NCBI GenBank assembly: GCA_900546415.1
Contig: URCY01000032.1
Location: 1-21,156, forward strand
Source: an uncultured Eubacteriales bacterium
GTDB lineage: Bacteria; Bacillota; Clostridia; Oscillospirales; Oscillospiraceae
DNA length: 21,156 nt
Direction of reading: 5' to 3'
Part shown: positions 14,919 to 21,156 of the stretch, one piece after another
Layout of the letters: the number at the start of each line of letters is the position of its first letter
Numbering within the stretch: the first letter of the stretch is position 1
Position numbers and translations under genes: made by a program
Notes under the pieces: generated by a model
The model's input: the letters and a program-made list of their open reading frames with translations, nothing else
The model's database searches: none
Told to the model about the DNA's origin: nothing

Positions 14919-14964
14919 AAATGCAACGCAGGCGCTTGACAACTTGCATTTTTGCGTGTAGACT
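14919..14964 (+). promoter_or_regulatory. Promoter of ilvE with flanking inverted repeat
   Basis: A perfect TTGACA (14936-14941), a 17-base spacer and TAGACT (14959-14964). AAATGCAA (14919-14926) and TTGCATTT (14944-14951) are an exact 8-bp inverted repeat bracketing the -35 box, a place where a repressor or activator could bind. No T-box or long leader is present; the leader is about 28 bases. Confidence 0.65.
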
Positions 14965-14998
14965 TAGCAACATCAAAACACAGAAAGGTCGGATCTTC

Positions 14999-16093
14999 AT
15001 GAAAATTGCAGCTCGCGGTGCTTCTCTCACCTCCGTGCGTCCTACCTCGCTTGCCGGGGTCGGCTTCGGGCGGATCTTCTCGGATCGAATGTTTGCGATG
15101 GAATATTCTCCTTGCCTCGGGTGGCACGACGCACGCATCCAGCCCCTGCAGGAGATCTCCCTGCATCCGGCCTGCTGCGTGTTTCATTACGGCGCTGAGG
15201 TTTTCGAGGGTCTGAAGGCCTATCGCCGCGCGGACGGGGACATCAGCCTGTTTCGCGTCATCGACAACGGCAAACGGCTTGCCTCCTCCTGCGAGCGGAT
15301 GAGCCTTCCCGTGCTCGATCCGCAGGATTTCGTCGAGGCCGTGAATTCCTTTGTTCGCGCGCAAACAGATTGGGTGCCCGGCGAGCCGGGCACGTCGCTT
15401 TACCTGCGCCCCTTCGTCATTTGCACCGACACGCAGCTCGGCGTGCACGGCATCACCAACGCCGCCTTCTATATCATTGCCTCGCCCGTCGGAAGCTACT
15501 ATCCAAACGGGCTTGCGCCGGTGCGCATCGCCATTGAACGAGACGACGTGCGCGCCGTGCGCGGCGGCACAGGCTACGCAAAATGCGGCGGCAACTACGC
15601 CGCGGCCGCGCGTGCGACGGTGCGGGCGGAAAAGGCGGGCTACGATCAGGTGCTCTGGCTCGACGGCGTGGAGCGGCGCTACATCGAAGAGGTCGGCGCG
15701 ATGAACGTCATGTTCAAAATCGGAGACAGGATCGTCACGCCCGGCCTGACCGGCTCCATCCTGCCCGGCATCACGCGCAGCACCTGCATCACCCTCCTGC
15801 GCGAAATGGGCTACGAGGTGGAGGAGCGCCAGCTGGATGTGGCGGAACTGATTGAGGCCGCCGAATCCGGCGCGCTGGAGGAGGCGTGGGGCTGCGGCAC
15901 GGCGGCGGTCATCTCGCCCATCGGCGTGCTGCGCTTCGGCGGCGAGGATCACGCCGTGCGCGGCGGCGGCATCGGCCCCGTCTCGCAGGCGCTCTATGAC
16001 GCAATCACCGGCATCCAATACGGCCGCATCGCGGACACCCACGGCTGGGTCACGAGACTTGCCCCCGCGCAGGCATTCCCCTGCGGCGCCTGA
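14999..16093 (+). CDS. ilvE: Branched-chain amino acid aminotransferase
   Basis: 364 residues, class IV PLP-dependent aminotransferase. It exchanges the amino group between glutamate and the keto acids of leucine, isoleucine and valine in the cytoplasm. Motifs: FHYGAEVFEGLKAYR (about 62-76), YLRPF (135-139), the PLP lysine K195 in GYAKCGGNYAA (the family usually has K-x-GGNYA), and YIEEVGAMNVMF (228-239) with the conserved Glu. The long form with these motifs fits the eukaryote-like/Bacillus YbgE/IlvE BCAT subgroup. The start is ATG 14999, just downstream of a strong promoter; an AAAGG site is 11 bases upstream. An in-frame extension to 14921 lies before the promoter and is not used. The gene stands alone, without other ilv/leu genes. 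Confidence 0.92.
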   Translation: MKIAARGASLTSVRPTSLAGVGFGRIFSDRMFAMEYSPCLGWHDARIQPLQEISLHPACCVFHYGAEVFEGLKAYRRADGDISLFRVIDNGKRLASSCERMSLPVLDPQDFVEAVNSFVRAQTDWVPGEPGTSLYLRPFVICTDTQLGVHGITNAAFYIIASPVGSYYPNGLAPVRIAIERDDVRAVRGGTGYAKCGGNYAAAARATVRAEKAGYDQVLWLDGVERRYIEEVGAMNVMFKIGDRIVTPGLTGSILPGITRSTCITLLREMGYEVEERQLDVAELIEAAESGALEEAWGCGTAAVISPIGVLRFGGEDHAVRGGGIGPVSQALYDAITGIQYGRIADTHGWVTRLAPAQAFPCGA

Positions 16094-16169
16094 TCCCCGG
16101 GAACCCCCGAATCGAACGCCGCCGGCAGAGGCGGCTTAGCCTTTGCGCGCACCGGGCGCGCGTCAAAGA

Positions 16170-16198
16170 AATCGGAGCAGGCATGGCCTGCTCCGATT
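16170..16198. terminator. Bidirectional terminator between ilvE and the NERD gene
   Basis: AATCGGAGCAGGC (16170-16182) pairs perfectly with GCCTGCTCCGATT (16186-16198) around a 3-base loop. A T-rich stretch (CATATTTTTG) follows on the plus strand, and TTTCTTTG on the minus strand. The convergent genes on either side can both use it; its last base is part of the stop codon of the NERD gene. Confidence 0.75.
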
Positions 16199-16989
16199 CA
16201 CATATTTTTGATATACCGGCATTTCGGGAAATTTGAACATCCGTAAAATTGTTTTCCCATATTGGATCCTTTTTGGGCGGTTCTTTGAACAAGGGGGCAA
16301 CCGCAAACGGGACAAATCTCTGTATTGTTGAATCGCCTGTTGATCTGAGCAATGTGTTTCTGCTTTGTCTCCCTTGTGGTATTTGTCAAAGGGGACAATT
16401 TGTTATGGATTTCTTCAATTTGCCCGTCCGTTAAAACATCGGTGTTTTCATCCCATATTTGTCTTATTACGGTTGAAAGATCAGCGTGGGAGCACACAAA
16501 CACATTCGGTGATCTGACGTCTATCGATTTCAAATCGCCGCGGTTACTGAATGTGATAAGAGAGAAGGCCTTTATATCAGCGCGAAGGTACTCCTTCAAA
16601 GACTGGATATGGTTGCGATTTTGCCAGACCGGATTATAAAACTGATGCTTTTCAACTTTATTTCCACGCCGTGATTTTCCGGCATATAGTGTAACAGTCC
16701 AGCTTTTGTTGCTTTCCTTGCCGAAGATATACCCGGCGTAGTTTTTGTTTTCTATTACGAGGAGGCCTTTTTTCGTAATATATAAAACGTCAATTTCTGC
16801 GGTATCGCCGGAGGTCTTTGGAATATACACGTTTGTCAGTATCTTGCCGCTTTGTTTCCTTTTGCAATCTTTATTCAGTCTGCGAGCAACCGCTCGTTCG
16901 CTTATATGTCCTTTTGCGGCAGGGGTTTTCAGGTAAATTACAACGATTATAACGATCAATAGGAATACAAATAACGCCACGGGCAGCAT
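16198..16989 (-). CDS. Membrane-anchored NERD-domain protein with C4 zinc finger
   Basis: 263 residues. One N-terminal membrane segment (about 1-21), then a nuclease-related domain (NERD, about 25-140) with the PD-(D/E)xK-like pattern EID (65-67) ... IENK (79-82), where D67, E80 and K82 are the likely catalytic set. At the C-terminus is a topoisomerase-type C4 zinc finger (C226, C229, C251, C257). NERD proteins are thought to act on DNA or RNA; functions are poorly known and some are linked to defence. ATG 16989 has AAGGTGA just upstream. The start overlaps the end of an Rhs remnant by 34 bases, so the gene sits directly downstream of Rhs debris. It is more AT-rich than the housekeeping genes to its left. 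Confidence 0.85.
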   Translation of the reverse strand: MLPVALFVFLLIVIIVVIYLKTPAAKGHISERAVARRLNKDCKRKQSGKILTNVYIPKTSGDTAEIDVLYITKKGLLVIENKNYAGYIFGKESNKSWTVTLYAGKSRRGNKVEKHQFYNPVWQNRNHIQSLKEYLRADIKAFSLITFSNRGDLKSIDVRSPNVFVCSHADLSTVIRQIWDENTDVLTDGQIEEIHNKLSPLTNTTRETKQKHIAQINRRFNNTEICPVCGCPLVQRTAQKGSNMGKQFYGCSNFPKCRYIKNM

Positions 16990-17321
16990 AGAACATCACC
17001 TTTCAGTCTGATTGGATTATCGTAACGCAATAAGGGGGCATCGCATACCACGTCAAATACATTTTGCGTGATACACTCCGGAGACGCAATTCCAATTTCT
17101 CCATTATGATCTTCAAGTAAAACCGGATTATTGTTGCAATACGCGAACATATTGCAGGAAACAGCGTCGCCGGAATCGGTGCTGGCGTAGACATCGGCGT
17201 TGATGAACCTGCGGGTTGCGGGATCGTAGTAGCGGGATTGGAGGTAATAGAAGCCGGTTTCCGCATCGTAATTGCAGTTTGGGGCAGATAATTCGGTTTG
17301 CCGACAAGCATCGCTCTGCAA
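16956..17321 (-). pseudogene. Headless Rhs core fragment R1 with short C-terminal tail
   Basis: The reading frame opens with a TTG lacking a ribosome site. Rhs homology begins abruptly at about 17270 (YDAETGFYYLQSRYYDP), continues through RRFINADVY and FAYCNNNPV, and ends at DHNG, the usual border of Rhs C-terminal toxins. A unique tail of roughly 48 residues (from EIGIAS to the stop) follows. All upstream Rhs repeats and the core start are missing, so this is a displaced C-terminal end, not a working toxin. The last 34 bases overlap the NERD gene. Upstream lies the end of an unrelated membrane-protein gene, 16 bases away. Confidence 0.75.
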
Positions 17322-17336
17322 TCAAGGTGCGCAAAA

Positions 17337-18044
17337 TCACTTTCTCTTTTTCCGCCGTCCCTTTTTCGTTTCCTGTTTTTCACACTCCCGATAAGAAGCA
17401 ACCTGAAACGTCTTTTGCTTTTTCCTTGCCTTTTCTCTTTGCTTTTTCAGGCGCTTTCGGTGTCGTCCCCACGCCTGAATGAGGCGGAAAATAAGCGGTG
17501 CGATCAAAATCAAGCATGAGATCCCGTAAAATATACTGCACACGATCGTGATTGCTTTCACACGACTGGCATAGTGATAAATCGCCGCTGGGGCAGGAAT
17601 CAGAATTTCTCCATCTGCGGCTGAAGCACAGACGAGTGCATAAATATTTCTTACAAGCGTCGGTTTTCTAACGTAGGTGACCGTGATCGGTTGGCCTGTG
17701 ACGAATTTTTCCTCCAAAGCCTGTTTCTGCGCCGGTACCCGGTAGGAATGAAACAATTCATCTGCTACATCTTTATAAATTGCAACCTCTGTTCCGTCCT
17801 CCAAGCGAATGGAATAAATGGTAAAAGCACCGTGTTTGTGAGGCTCGTTTGTTTGGGTCTTCGTGACGGAAACACACTTTCTCGTGATTGTCGTTACGTT
17901 ATGATCCTGATATTCCCGGTAAACCGAAATATCCCGCCATGCGCACAAAGAAAGCAGCGTAACGAAACCAGTAAATACAAGCGCAGGAATTACATTGTTC
18001 CAGAAATATTTCTTTATTTTAATATTTTTGTTCTTTTTGCTCAT
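17337..18044 (-). CDS. Two-TM membrane protein of unknown function, Rhs-associated
   Basis: About 235 residues. A lysine/asparagine-rich start is followed by TM1 (about 17-36), a beta-rich extracytoplasmic domain (about 40-160) and TM2 (about 165-189). The very basic cytoplasmic tail (RHRKRLKKQREKARKKQK, then KKGRRKKRK at the end) is striking. The TM-soluble-TM plan recalls DUF3592-type proteins, but I do not recognise it firmly. Start ATG 18044 is uncertain: no good Shine-Dalgarno site, and a TTG at 18092 would add 16 residues. It sits immediately upstream of Rhs fragment R1, the place where immunity genes of replaced Rhs toxins are found; an immunity role is inference only. Confidence 0.65.
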   Translation of the reverse strand: MSKKNKNIKIKKYFWNNVIPALVFTGFVTLLSLCAWRDISVYREYQDHNVTTITRKCVSVTKTQTNEPHKHGAFTIYSIRLEDGTEVAIYKDVADELFHSYRVPAQKQALEEKFVTGQPITVTYVRKPTLVRNIYALVCASAADGEILIPAPAAIYHYASRVKAITIVCSIFYGISCLILIAPLIFRLIQAWGRHRKRLKKQREKARKKQKTFQVASYRECEKQETKKGRRKKRK

Positions 18045-18104
18045 AATCAGAAAATAGATGCATAGGTTTTCTATATCCGGCCTGTGCACCAACTCACGCC
18101 TTTA

Positions 18105-18215
18105 GGGAACCTCTGAATCAATCGGCTGCGGCGCTCAGCGGGTCTTTCGCCCCAACTGATCGGTTTGAAACAAAATCCATCGCTGACCGCTCTTGTAATC
18201 TGATAAGAGGTTCCC
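18105..18215. mobile_element. Short-TIR element (MITE-like), copy 2, 111 bp
   Basis: The ends GGGAACCTCT and AGAGGTTCCC are perfect 10-bp inverted repeats, flanked by TA on both sides (18103-18104, 18216-18217), as expected for TA-target insertion. The interior matches copy 1 (9220-9380) in two blocks but lacks the extra block of about 50 bases. It lies between two small membrane-protein genes in the Rhs region. Confidence 0.8.
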
Positions 18216-18270
18216 TAGGAAATTCAGATTGATACGGTGCGCTCAGTTCAGCAATGCATTATGCGTCGCT

Positions 18271-18768
18271 TTACTTATCATCCGGAGCGAAGCTAAGCAA
18301 AATTTTACTTTCTTCGCTATACCAAGCTGTACCGTGAAAATCGCCACGCGGAAAATCCTTTTCAGACCATTCTTGCGGAAAATGCACAAAAATTCTTTCC
18401 CCGTCTTTGACAATTGTAACAATCTCTTCGCCCGTGCCTTTGCGCGAATGAGAATAATCCACTTCGGCACAAATATACTGCTGATTGTCAATATCGTGCT
18501 TTAAGTGTGTAATTCTCTGCACGCTTCCTATGGGAACTACAATCAGCCCTAAAATACTTAAGCAAATAGAAAAGATCAGTGTGCGCTTTCTTTTCATGAG
18601 CCAGTCATAATCCTGATTGCTCATACTTTCCGTCCGCAGCTTTTTCATTACAAAAATGAATCGTATGGTAAAGACAATCACGAGCACGAGCAAAACGCCT
18701 AACATCAGTATCATCTTCTCAGTCCTTGCACCAAGGGTTCTTTGTAAAATAGCGTCAAATTCTGTCAT
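18271..18768 (-). CDS. Two-TM membrane protein of unknown function, Rhs-associated
   Basis: 165 residues. TM1 is at about 19-41, a short basic loop (KRKR), TM2 at about 62-80, then an outward soluble domain of about 80 residues ending FAPDDK. ATG 18768 has GAGGTG seven bases upstream. The start is 12 bases after the stop of Rhs fragment R2, the standard distance and order of an Rhs toxin end and its immunity gene. Function is not recognised; a membrane immunity protein is plausible by position. Another possibility is a general DUF-type membrane protein unrelated to Rhs. Confidence 0.75.
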   Translation of the reverse strand: MTEFDAILQRTLGARTEKMILMLGVLLVLVIVFTIRFIFVMKKLRTESMSNQDYDWLMKRKRTLIFSICLSILGLIVVPIGSVQRITHLKHDIDNQQYICAEVDYSHSRKGTGEEIVTIVKDGERIFVHFPQEWSEKDFPRGDFHGTAWYSEESKILLSFAPDDK

Positions 18769-18780
18769 AACAGCACCTCA

Positions 18781-19185
18781 TTATTTTATCATCACTAAAA
18801 CGAAATCTTTTATTGTTGAATAAATTGCACTGGCAATATCTGACCGTGTCATCTCCTTTATCGTAGAACGCACCGCATTACTTGTTTCGGAATCGTAGTA
18901 GTAGCCGCGGTAGCGCAGGGGGTTCGTCTCAGCCATACTACCAGAGCTGGATAGGATATTGCCCCATGCGTCGTAGGTGTATGCGGCAGCTTCTGCGCCA
19001 TCCTGATCGATGAGCTTCACGACGTCGCCTTGGAGGTTCAGAACGTAGTAATACGTTTTCGGCTGGGCGCTCAGTTGGTCGATCATGGCGAACGGCTTGC
19101 CCGATTCGTCATAGACAAAATCCATCACGGCAGTGACGGTCTGATTGGTTGTGACCGTCTCGCGCATGACCTTGCCGCTCTGCGT
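18781..19185 (-). pseudogene. Rhs core fragment R2, fused by stop codon to the gene upstream
   Basis: Rhs/YD-repeat sequence starts directly after the TAA of the 105-residue gene, in the same frame (TQSGKVMRETVTTNQ), and continues with FVYDESGKPFAMID, YYYVLNLQGDVVKLID, YTYDAWGNI and LRYRGYYYDSET. There Rhs homology breaks off, exactly at the point where fragment R1 begins (YDxET). An unrelated 33-residue tail follows. It therefore lacks both the Rhs front and the end of the core. An in-frame ATG at 19167 could in principle allow translation, but no ribosome site precedes it. Confidence 0.75.
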
Positions 19186-19503
19186 TTAACTTTCGGGAAG
19201 TGTTCCCCAGTTTGCATATCGTCGTTTCTCTGATTCGCGTTTCTCCTCGAGTTTACGAATATCCTCTTCAGAATATCCACTCTGATCCAAATATTCCTGC
19301 ACGGAGATGGGTGAGCATCCATTTTCCAATGCAGTATAAAATAGAAACGCCTCAAACCGTTCCCAGACTATACACGCTGAAATTTGCGGATCTATTTCGT
19401 CATCTGTCAGTGCCAAGTCAAGCAATTTGATTGTGTCAGATACAAACAGTCGAATCATCTTTTTAAGATAGTATTGTTTTGGGCGCGCAATGTTATCGTT
19501 CAT
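19186..19503 (-). CDS. Small acidic protein, candidate immunity-type gene
   Basis: 105 residues, soluble, no membrane segment. Mostly helical, with a charged C-terminal helix (SEEDIRKLEEKRESEKRRY). ATG 19503 has AAGGAG six bases upstream, so the two extra codons to a TTG at 19509 are not needed. Its stop codon is immediately followed, in frame, by Rhs coding sequence, so the gene has been joined onto an Rhs remnant. That is what replacement of a toxin-immunity cassette would leave behind. I do not recognise the family. A large hairpin (19527-19591) lies just upstream of the ribosome site. Confidence 0.75.
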   Translation of the reverse strand: MNDNIARPKQYYLKKMIRLFVSDTIKLLDLALTDDEIDPQISACIVWERFEAFLFYTALENGCSPISVQEYLDQSGYSEEDIRKLEEKRESEKRRYANWGTLPES

Positions 19504-19526
19504 GCACAACTCCTTTGGTTGGAAAA

Positions 19527-19591
19527 CCGGGTGCGGAGGGGGTGCGGCGGAAATGCCGCGATCCGCCGCACTGCTTCACCTCCGCACCCGG
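19527..19591 (-). terminator. Large two-tier hairpin upstream of the 105-residue gene
   Basis: The outer stem CCGGGTGCGGAGG / CCTCCGCACCCGG (13 bp, perfect) encloses an inner stem GTGCGGCGGA / TCCGCCGCAC (10 bp, perfect). On the minus strand TTTTCC follows, so it may terminate the transcript of the gene at 19639-20193 or act as an attenuator for the next gene. It is much richer in GC than its surroundings. Confidence 0.6.
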
Positions 19592-19638
19592 CGCAGATTA
19601 GTAGCTAATTGGATCGTAAAAATTTAAATAATTGCGGT

Positions 19639-20193
19639 TCAAAAGAGCGACCCAAACGCAACGGCATGTGCTTCTATTCCAACAAACCAGCGCCCTCCGA
19701 CCTCATGTTGTGAAACGTATACATAAAGAGCTCCGATACCTTCTATATAAATGCACACGCCATCCGTTATTTCGTATCCACTGATCAAAATTGATACACC
19801 CGCGTAGTGTTCGTGAATTGCTGCTATGATCTCATCGCGCAGGGCGATCGCATCCGCCGCCCGTTCAAAGTCCGTCTCTGCTGAGAAATGCTCCATCCGA
19901 TCGGAGCGGGTATCGATCAGAAACTCGACTTGAAACGGCTGCTGTGAAAACGTAAACTTAACATCGGTATAGCGCAGCTCACGCCAGATTTGATCTTTAT
20001 CCGGTTCAATCATCTCAGCGGGTTGTCCCAATTCGGACTTTAGGGCAGATTCTTTCATCCAAAAAGAAATTTTGCGATCCTCAAAAAACCACATTTTTCC
20101 CAGCTGATGCTTGCCGATCACAACAACCGCAAAAAACAGGCAAATGAGCACGAGAAGGCCGCACAGAATGCTTCTCAAAATTTTTCGTATCAT
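19639..20193 (-). CDS. Single-TM anchored protein of unknown function
   Basis: 184 residues. ATG 20193 is preceded by AAAGGAG; a 26-codon extension upstream is not supported. One membrane segment (about 8-27) leads to an outward domain of about 150 residues with mixed beta/alpha character (features such as VKFTFSQQPFQVEFLID and ISGYEITDGVCIYIEG). No catalytic motif is visible. It stands between the YcxB-like gene (129 bases upstream) and the Rhs-associated small genes. Function not recognised; it may be a lipoprotein-like or immunity-type surface protein, but there is no lipobox. Confidence 0.75.
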   Translation of the reverse strand: MIRKILRSILCGLLVLICLFFAVVVIGKHQLGKMWFFEDRKISFWMKESALKSELGQPAEMIEPDKDQIWRELRYTDVKFTFSQQPFQVEFLIDTRSDRMEHFSAETDFERAADAIALRDEIIAAIHEHYAGVSILISGYEITDGVCIYIEGIGALYVYVSQHEVGGRWFVGIEAHAVAFGSLF

Positions 20194-20297
20194 AATTCTG
20201 TCTCCTTTGCTTTTGCTATGCGGCGGTTTCCGCTGTTTTCCTGCCGCAAGGATTTTCGGGATTTGACGCATAAATAAGCTGGTTGTCTTGATTCAGC

Positions 20298-20321
20298 CTG
20301 CTTCTGCTAACTCAGAAGCAG
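20298..20321. repeat. Hairpin after the YcxB-like gene
   Basis: CTGCTTCTG and CAGAAGCAG (9-bp perfect stem, 6-base loop) lie 1 base after the stop codon of the minus-strand gene. No U-tract follows, so it is at best a weak terminator or an RNA-stabilising end. Confidence 0.45.
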
Positions 20322-20322
20322 C

Positions 20323-21156
20323 TTATCCCAATCCGGTACAGAATTCTGTCTCGTTTGCATAATAGTGATACTTGCCTTTGGTTCGCTTTGCAAGCAGAAC
20401 CGCCTCTTGCCCGTCGCGAATTGGAATATTCACGCCTACATTGCCGTATTCATCCGTCAGCGCGAGCGGCTCGGTCTCATCCTCGGTCGTTATAAATACC
20501 AGCAAATATCGGTTTTGTTCCACGTCTCGCATGTCAGCCGTCGTATTATTAATCGGCACAATAATATGTTCAACCTCGGTGCTGCCGAAAAGCGTGTTGC
20601 GCGTGTAGAGGTAAAGCTGGGAATCGTCCTCCTCCACATAGCACCGCATAAGCCAGAAGCTTTCGCCGGAAAAGACGATCTCCATCTTCCAGTCGACCTC
20701 CCCCGGGTAATCCTGTTGGATCTGCTCGTAGATTTCCGAATACGCATTGCGTGTATCGTTTCGGAGAGCATCGGCCGCGAACAGGCCGCCCGCCAGCATC
20801 ACAAGCAGCACGCCAAGCGTGATCCACCGGGTTCGCGGCTTGGTTGCCCTGCGCCTGTAAATCTTCGCCTGCGGCGCAAATTGGCTCAGGCGCGCCACAA
20901 GCTCCGGCGCATTGACGTCGTCCTCTGGGCTGCATTCAAAGAAAAGCGCCTCGCGCATCGCGATGTTCAACACGACCGAGTTGCCGCAGATGCCCATCGA
21001 CTCAAGGAGGGAATACGGGCGCATACAGGTGTGCTTTCCCGGGGCAGAGACCTCGAAACGATCCTCATAAAATGTAACTGTCATATCGGGCAGCTTGCGC
21101 AGCCTTCTCACAGCGCGGCAATAGAAAAACGTGTACAGGCCGAACAAAACGAGCGC
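20323..21156 (-). CDS. YcxB-like membrane protein, N-terminus beyond the window
   Basis: At least 277 residues are visible; the frame stays open to the window edge and the only in-window start is a TTG without clear support, so the gene is partial. The first visible residues (LVLFGLYTFFYC) look like the end of a membrane segment. A domain with FYEDRFEV and YSLLESMGICGNSVVLNI follows, resembling the YcxB C-terminal domain (a small beta-domain after two TM helices). A further membrane segment (about 111-130 of the visible part) and a large outward domain then follow. The role of YcxB-like proteins is unknown. The extra TM and C-terminal domain go beyond the usual YcxB layout. Confidence 0.65.
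   Translation of the reverse strand, partial: ALVLFGLYTFFYCRAVRRLRKLPDMTVTFYEDRFEVSAPGKHTCMRPYSLLESMGICGNSVVLNIAMREALFFECSPEDDVNAPELVARLSQFAPQAKIYRRRATKPRTRWITLGVLLVMLAGGLFAADALRNDTRNAYSEIYEQIQQDYPGEVDWKMEIVFSGESFWLMRCYVEEDDSQLYLYTRNTLFGSTEVEHIIVPINNTTADMRDVEQNRYLLVFITTEDETEPLALTDEYGNVGVNIPIRDGQEAVLLAKRTKGKYHYYANETEFCTGLG

Noticed and set aside
14850..14998. T-box or other leader riboswitch upstream of ilvE
   Set aside because: The promoter lies only about 35-60 bases from the start codon, leaving no room for a structured leader, and no T-box sequence or terminator is present.

Overview
The window looks like chromosomal DNA from a GC-rich member of the Clostridia, most plausibly an Oscillospirales/Ruminococcaceae-type gut bacterium. 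That rests on the mix of gene types: a BspA-like leucine-rich-repeat protein with SLH domains, a paired M16 peptidase operon next to lgt, a secreted cysteine peptidase with ricin-type lectin domains, and Rhs remnants with Firmicutes-style spacing and Shine-Dalgarno sites. The assignment is inference; no rRNA or other marker is present.

Layout. (1) 1-290: non-coding, with strong hairpins and one copy of a dispersed repeat. (2) 290-4985, minus strand: prmA, a membrane-anchored putative glycoside hydrolase-like protein and a heavy-metal permease form an operon that reads from a clear promoter (5012-5040) to a clear terminator (1911-1942). Downstream lies a separately transcribed secreted C39-like peptidase with two ricin-B trefoils. 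(3) 5136-9106, plus strand: a tightly coupled operon of an M16 protein lacking the zinc motif, an M16 protein with HxxEH, lgt and a small coiled-coil protein. The first two junctions are overlapping stop/start codons. (4) 9107-10363: 1.26 kb without a gene, filled with mobile-type repeats: a short-TIR element, a 226-bp element with perfect terminal inverted repeats, a partial copy of the latter, and an array of small hairpins linked by ATTTCAC. (5) 10364-13212: a tiny secreted peptide coupled to a 901-residue BspA-like LRR/SLH surface protein whose repeats are nearly identical at DNA level. (6) 13213-13975: terminator, a second full copy of the 226-bp-type element, and other dispersed repeats. 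(7) 13976-16093, plus strand: a ZIP metal transporter with a good promoter and an operator-like palindrome, then a branched-chain aminotransferase with its own promoter. (8) 16198-21156, minus strand: a visibly more AT-rich accessory segment containing a NERD/zinc-finger membrane protein, two headless Rhs core fragments, four small proteins of unknown function (three of them membrane proteins), a second copy of the short-TIR element, and a YcxB-like protein cut by the window edge.

The core genes (prmA, M16 pair, lgt, ilvE, ZIP) are ordinary housekeeping. The interest lies in the Rhs 'graveyard' at 16.9-19.5 kb, where cassette replacement scars can be read directly. One scar is an in-frame join in which the stop codon of a small gene is followed immediately by Rhs coding sequence. 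Also of interest are the two families of inverted-repeat elements and the hairpin array at 9.9-10.1 kb. I did not find a complete new system that I could defend; the Rhs-associated small membrane proteins are the best candidates for undescribed immunity or toxin functions.
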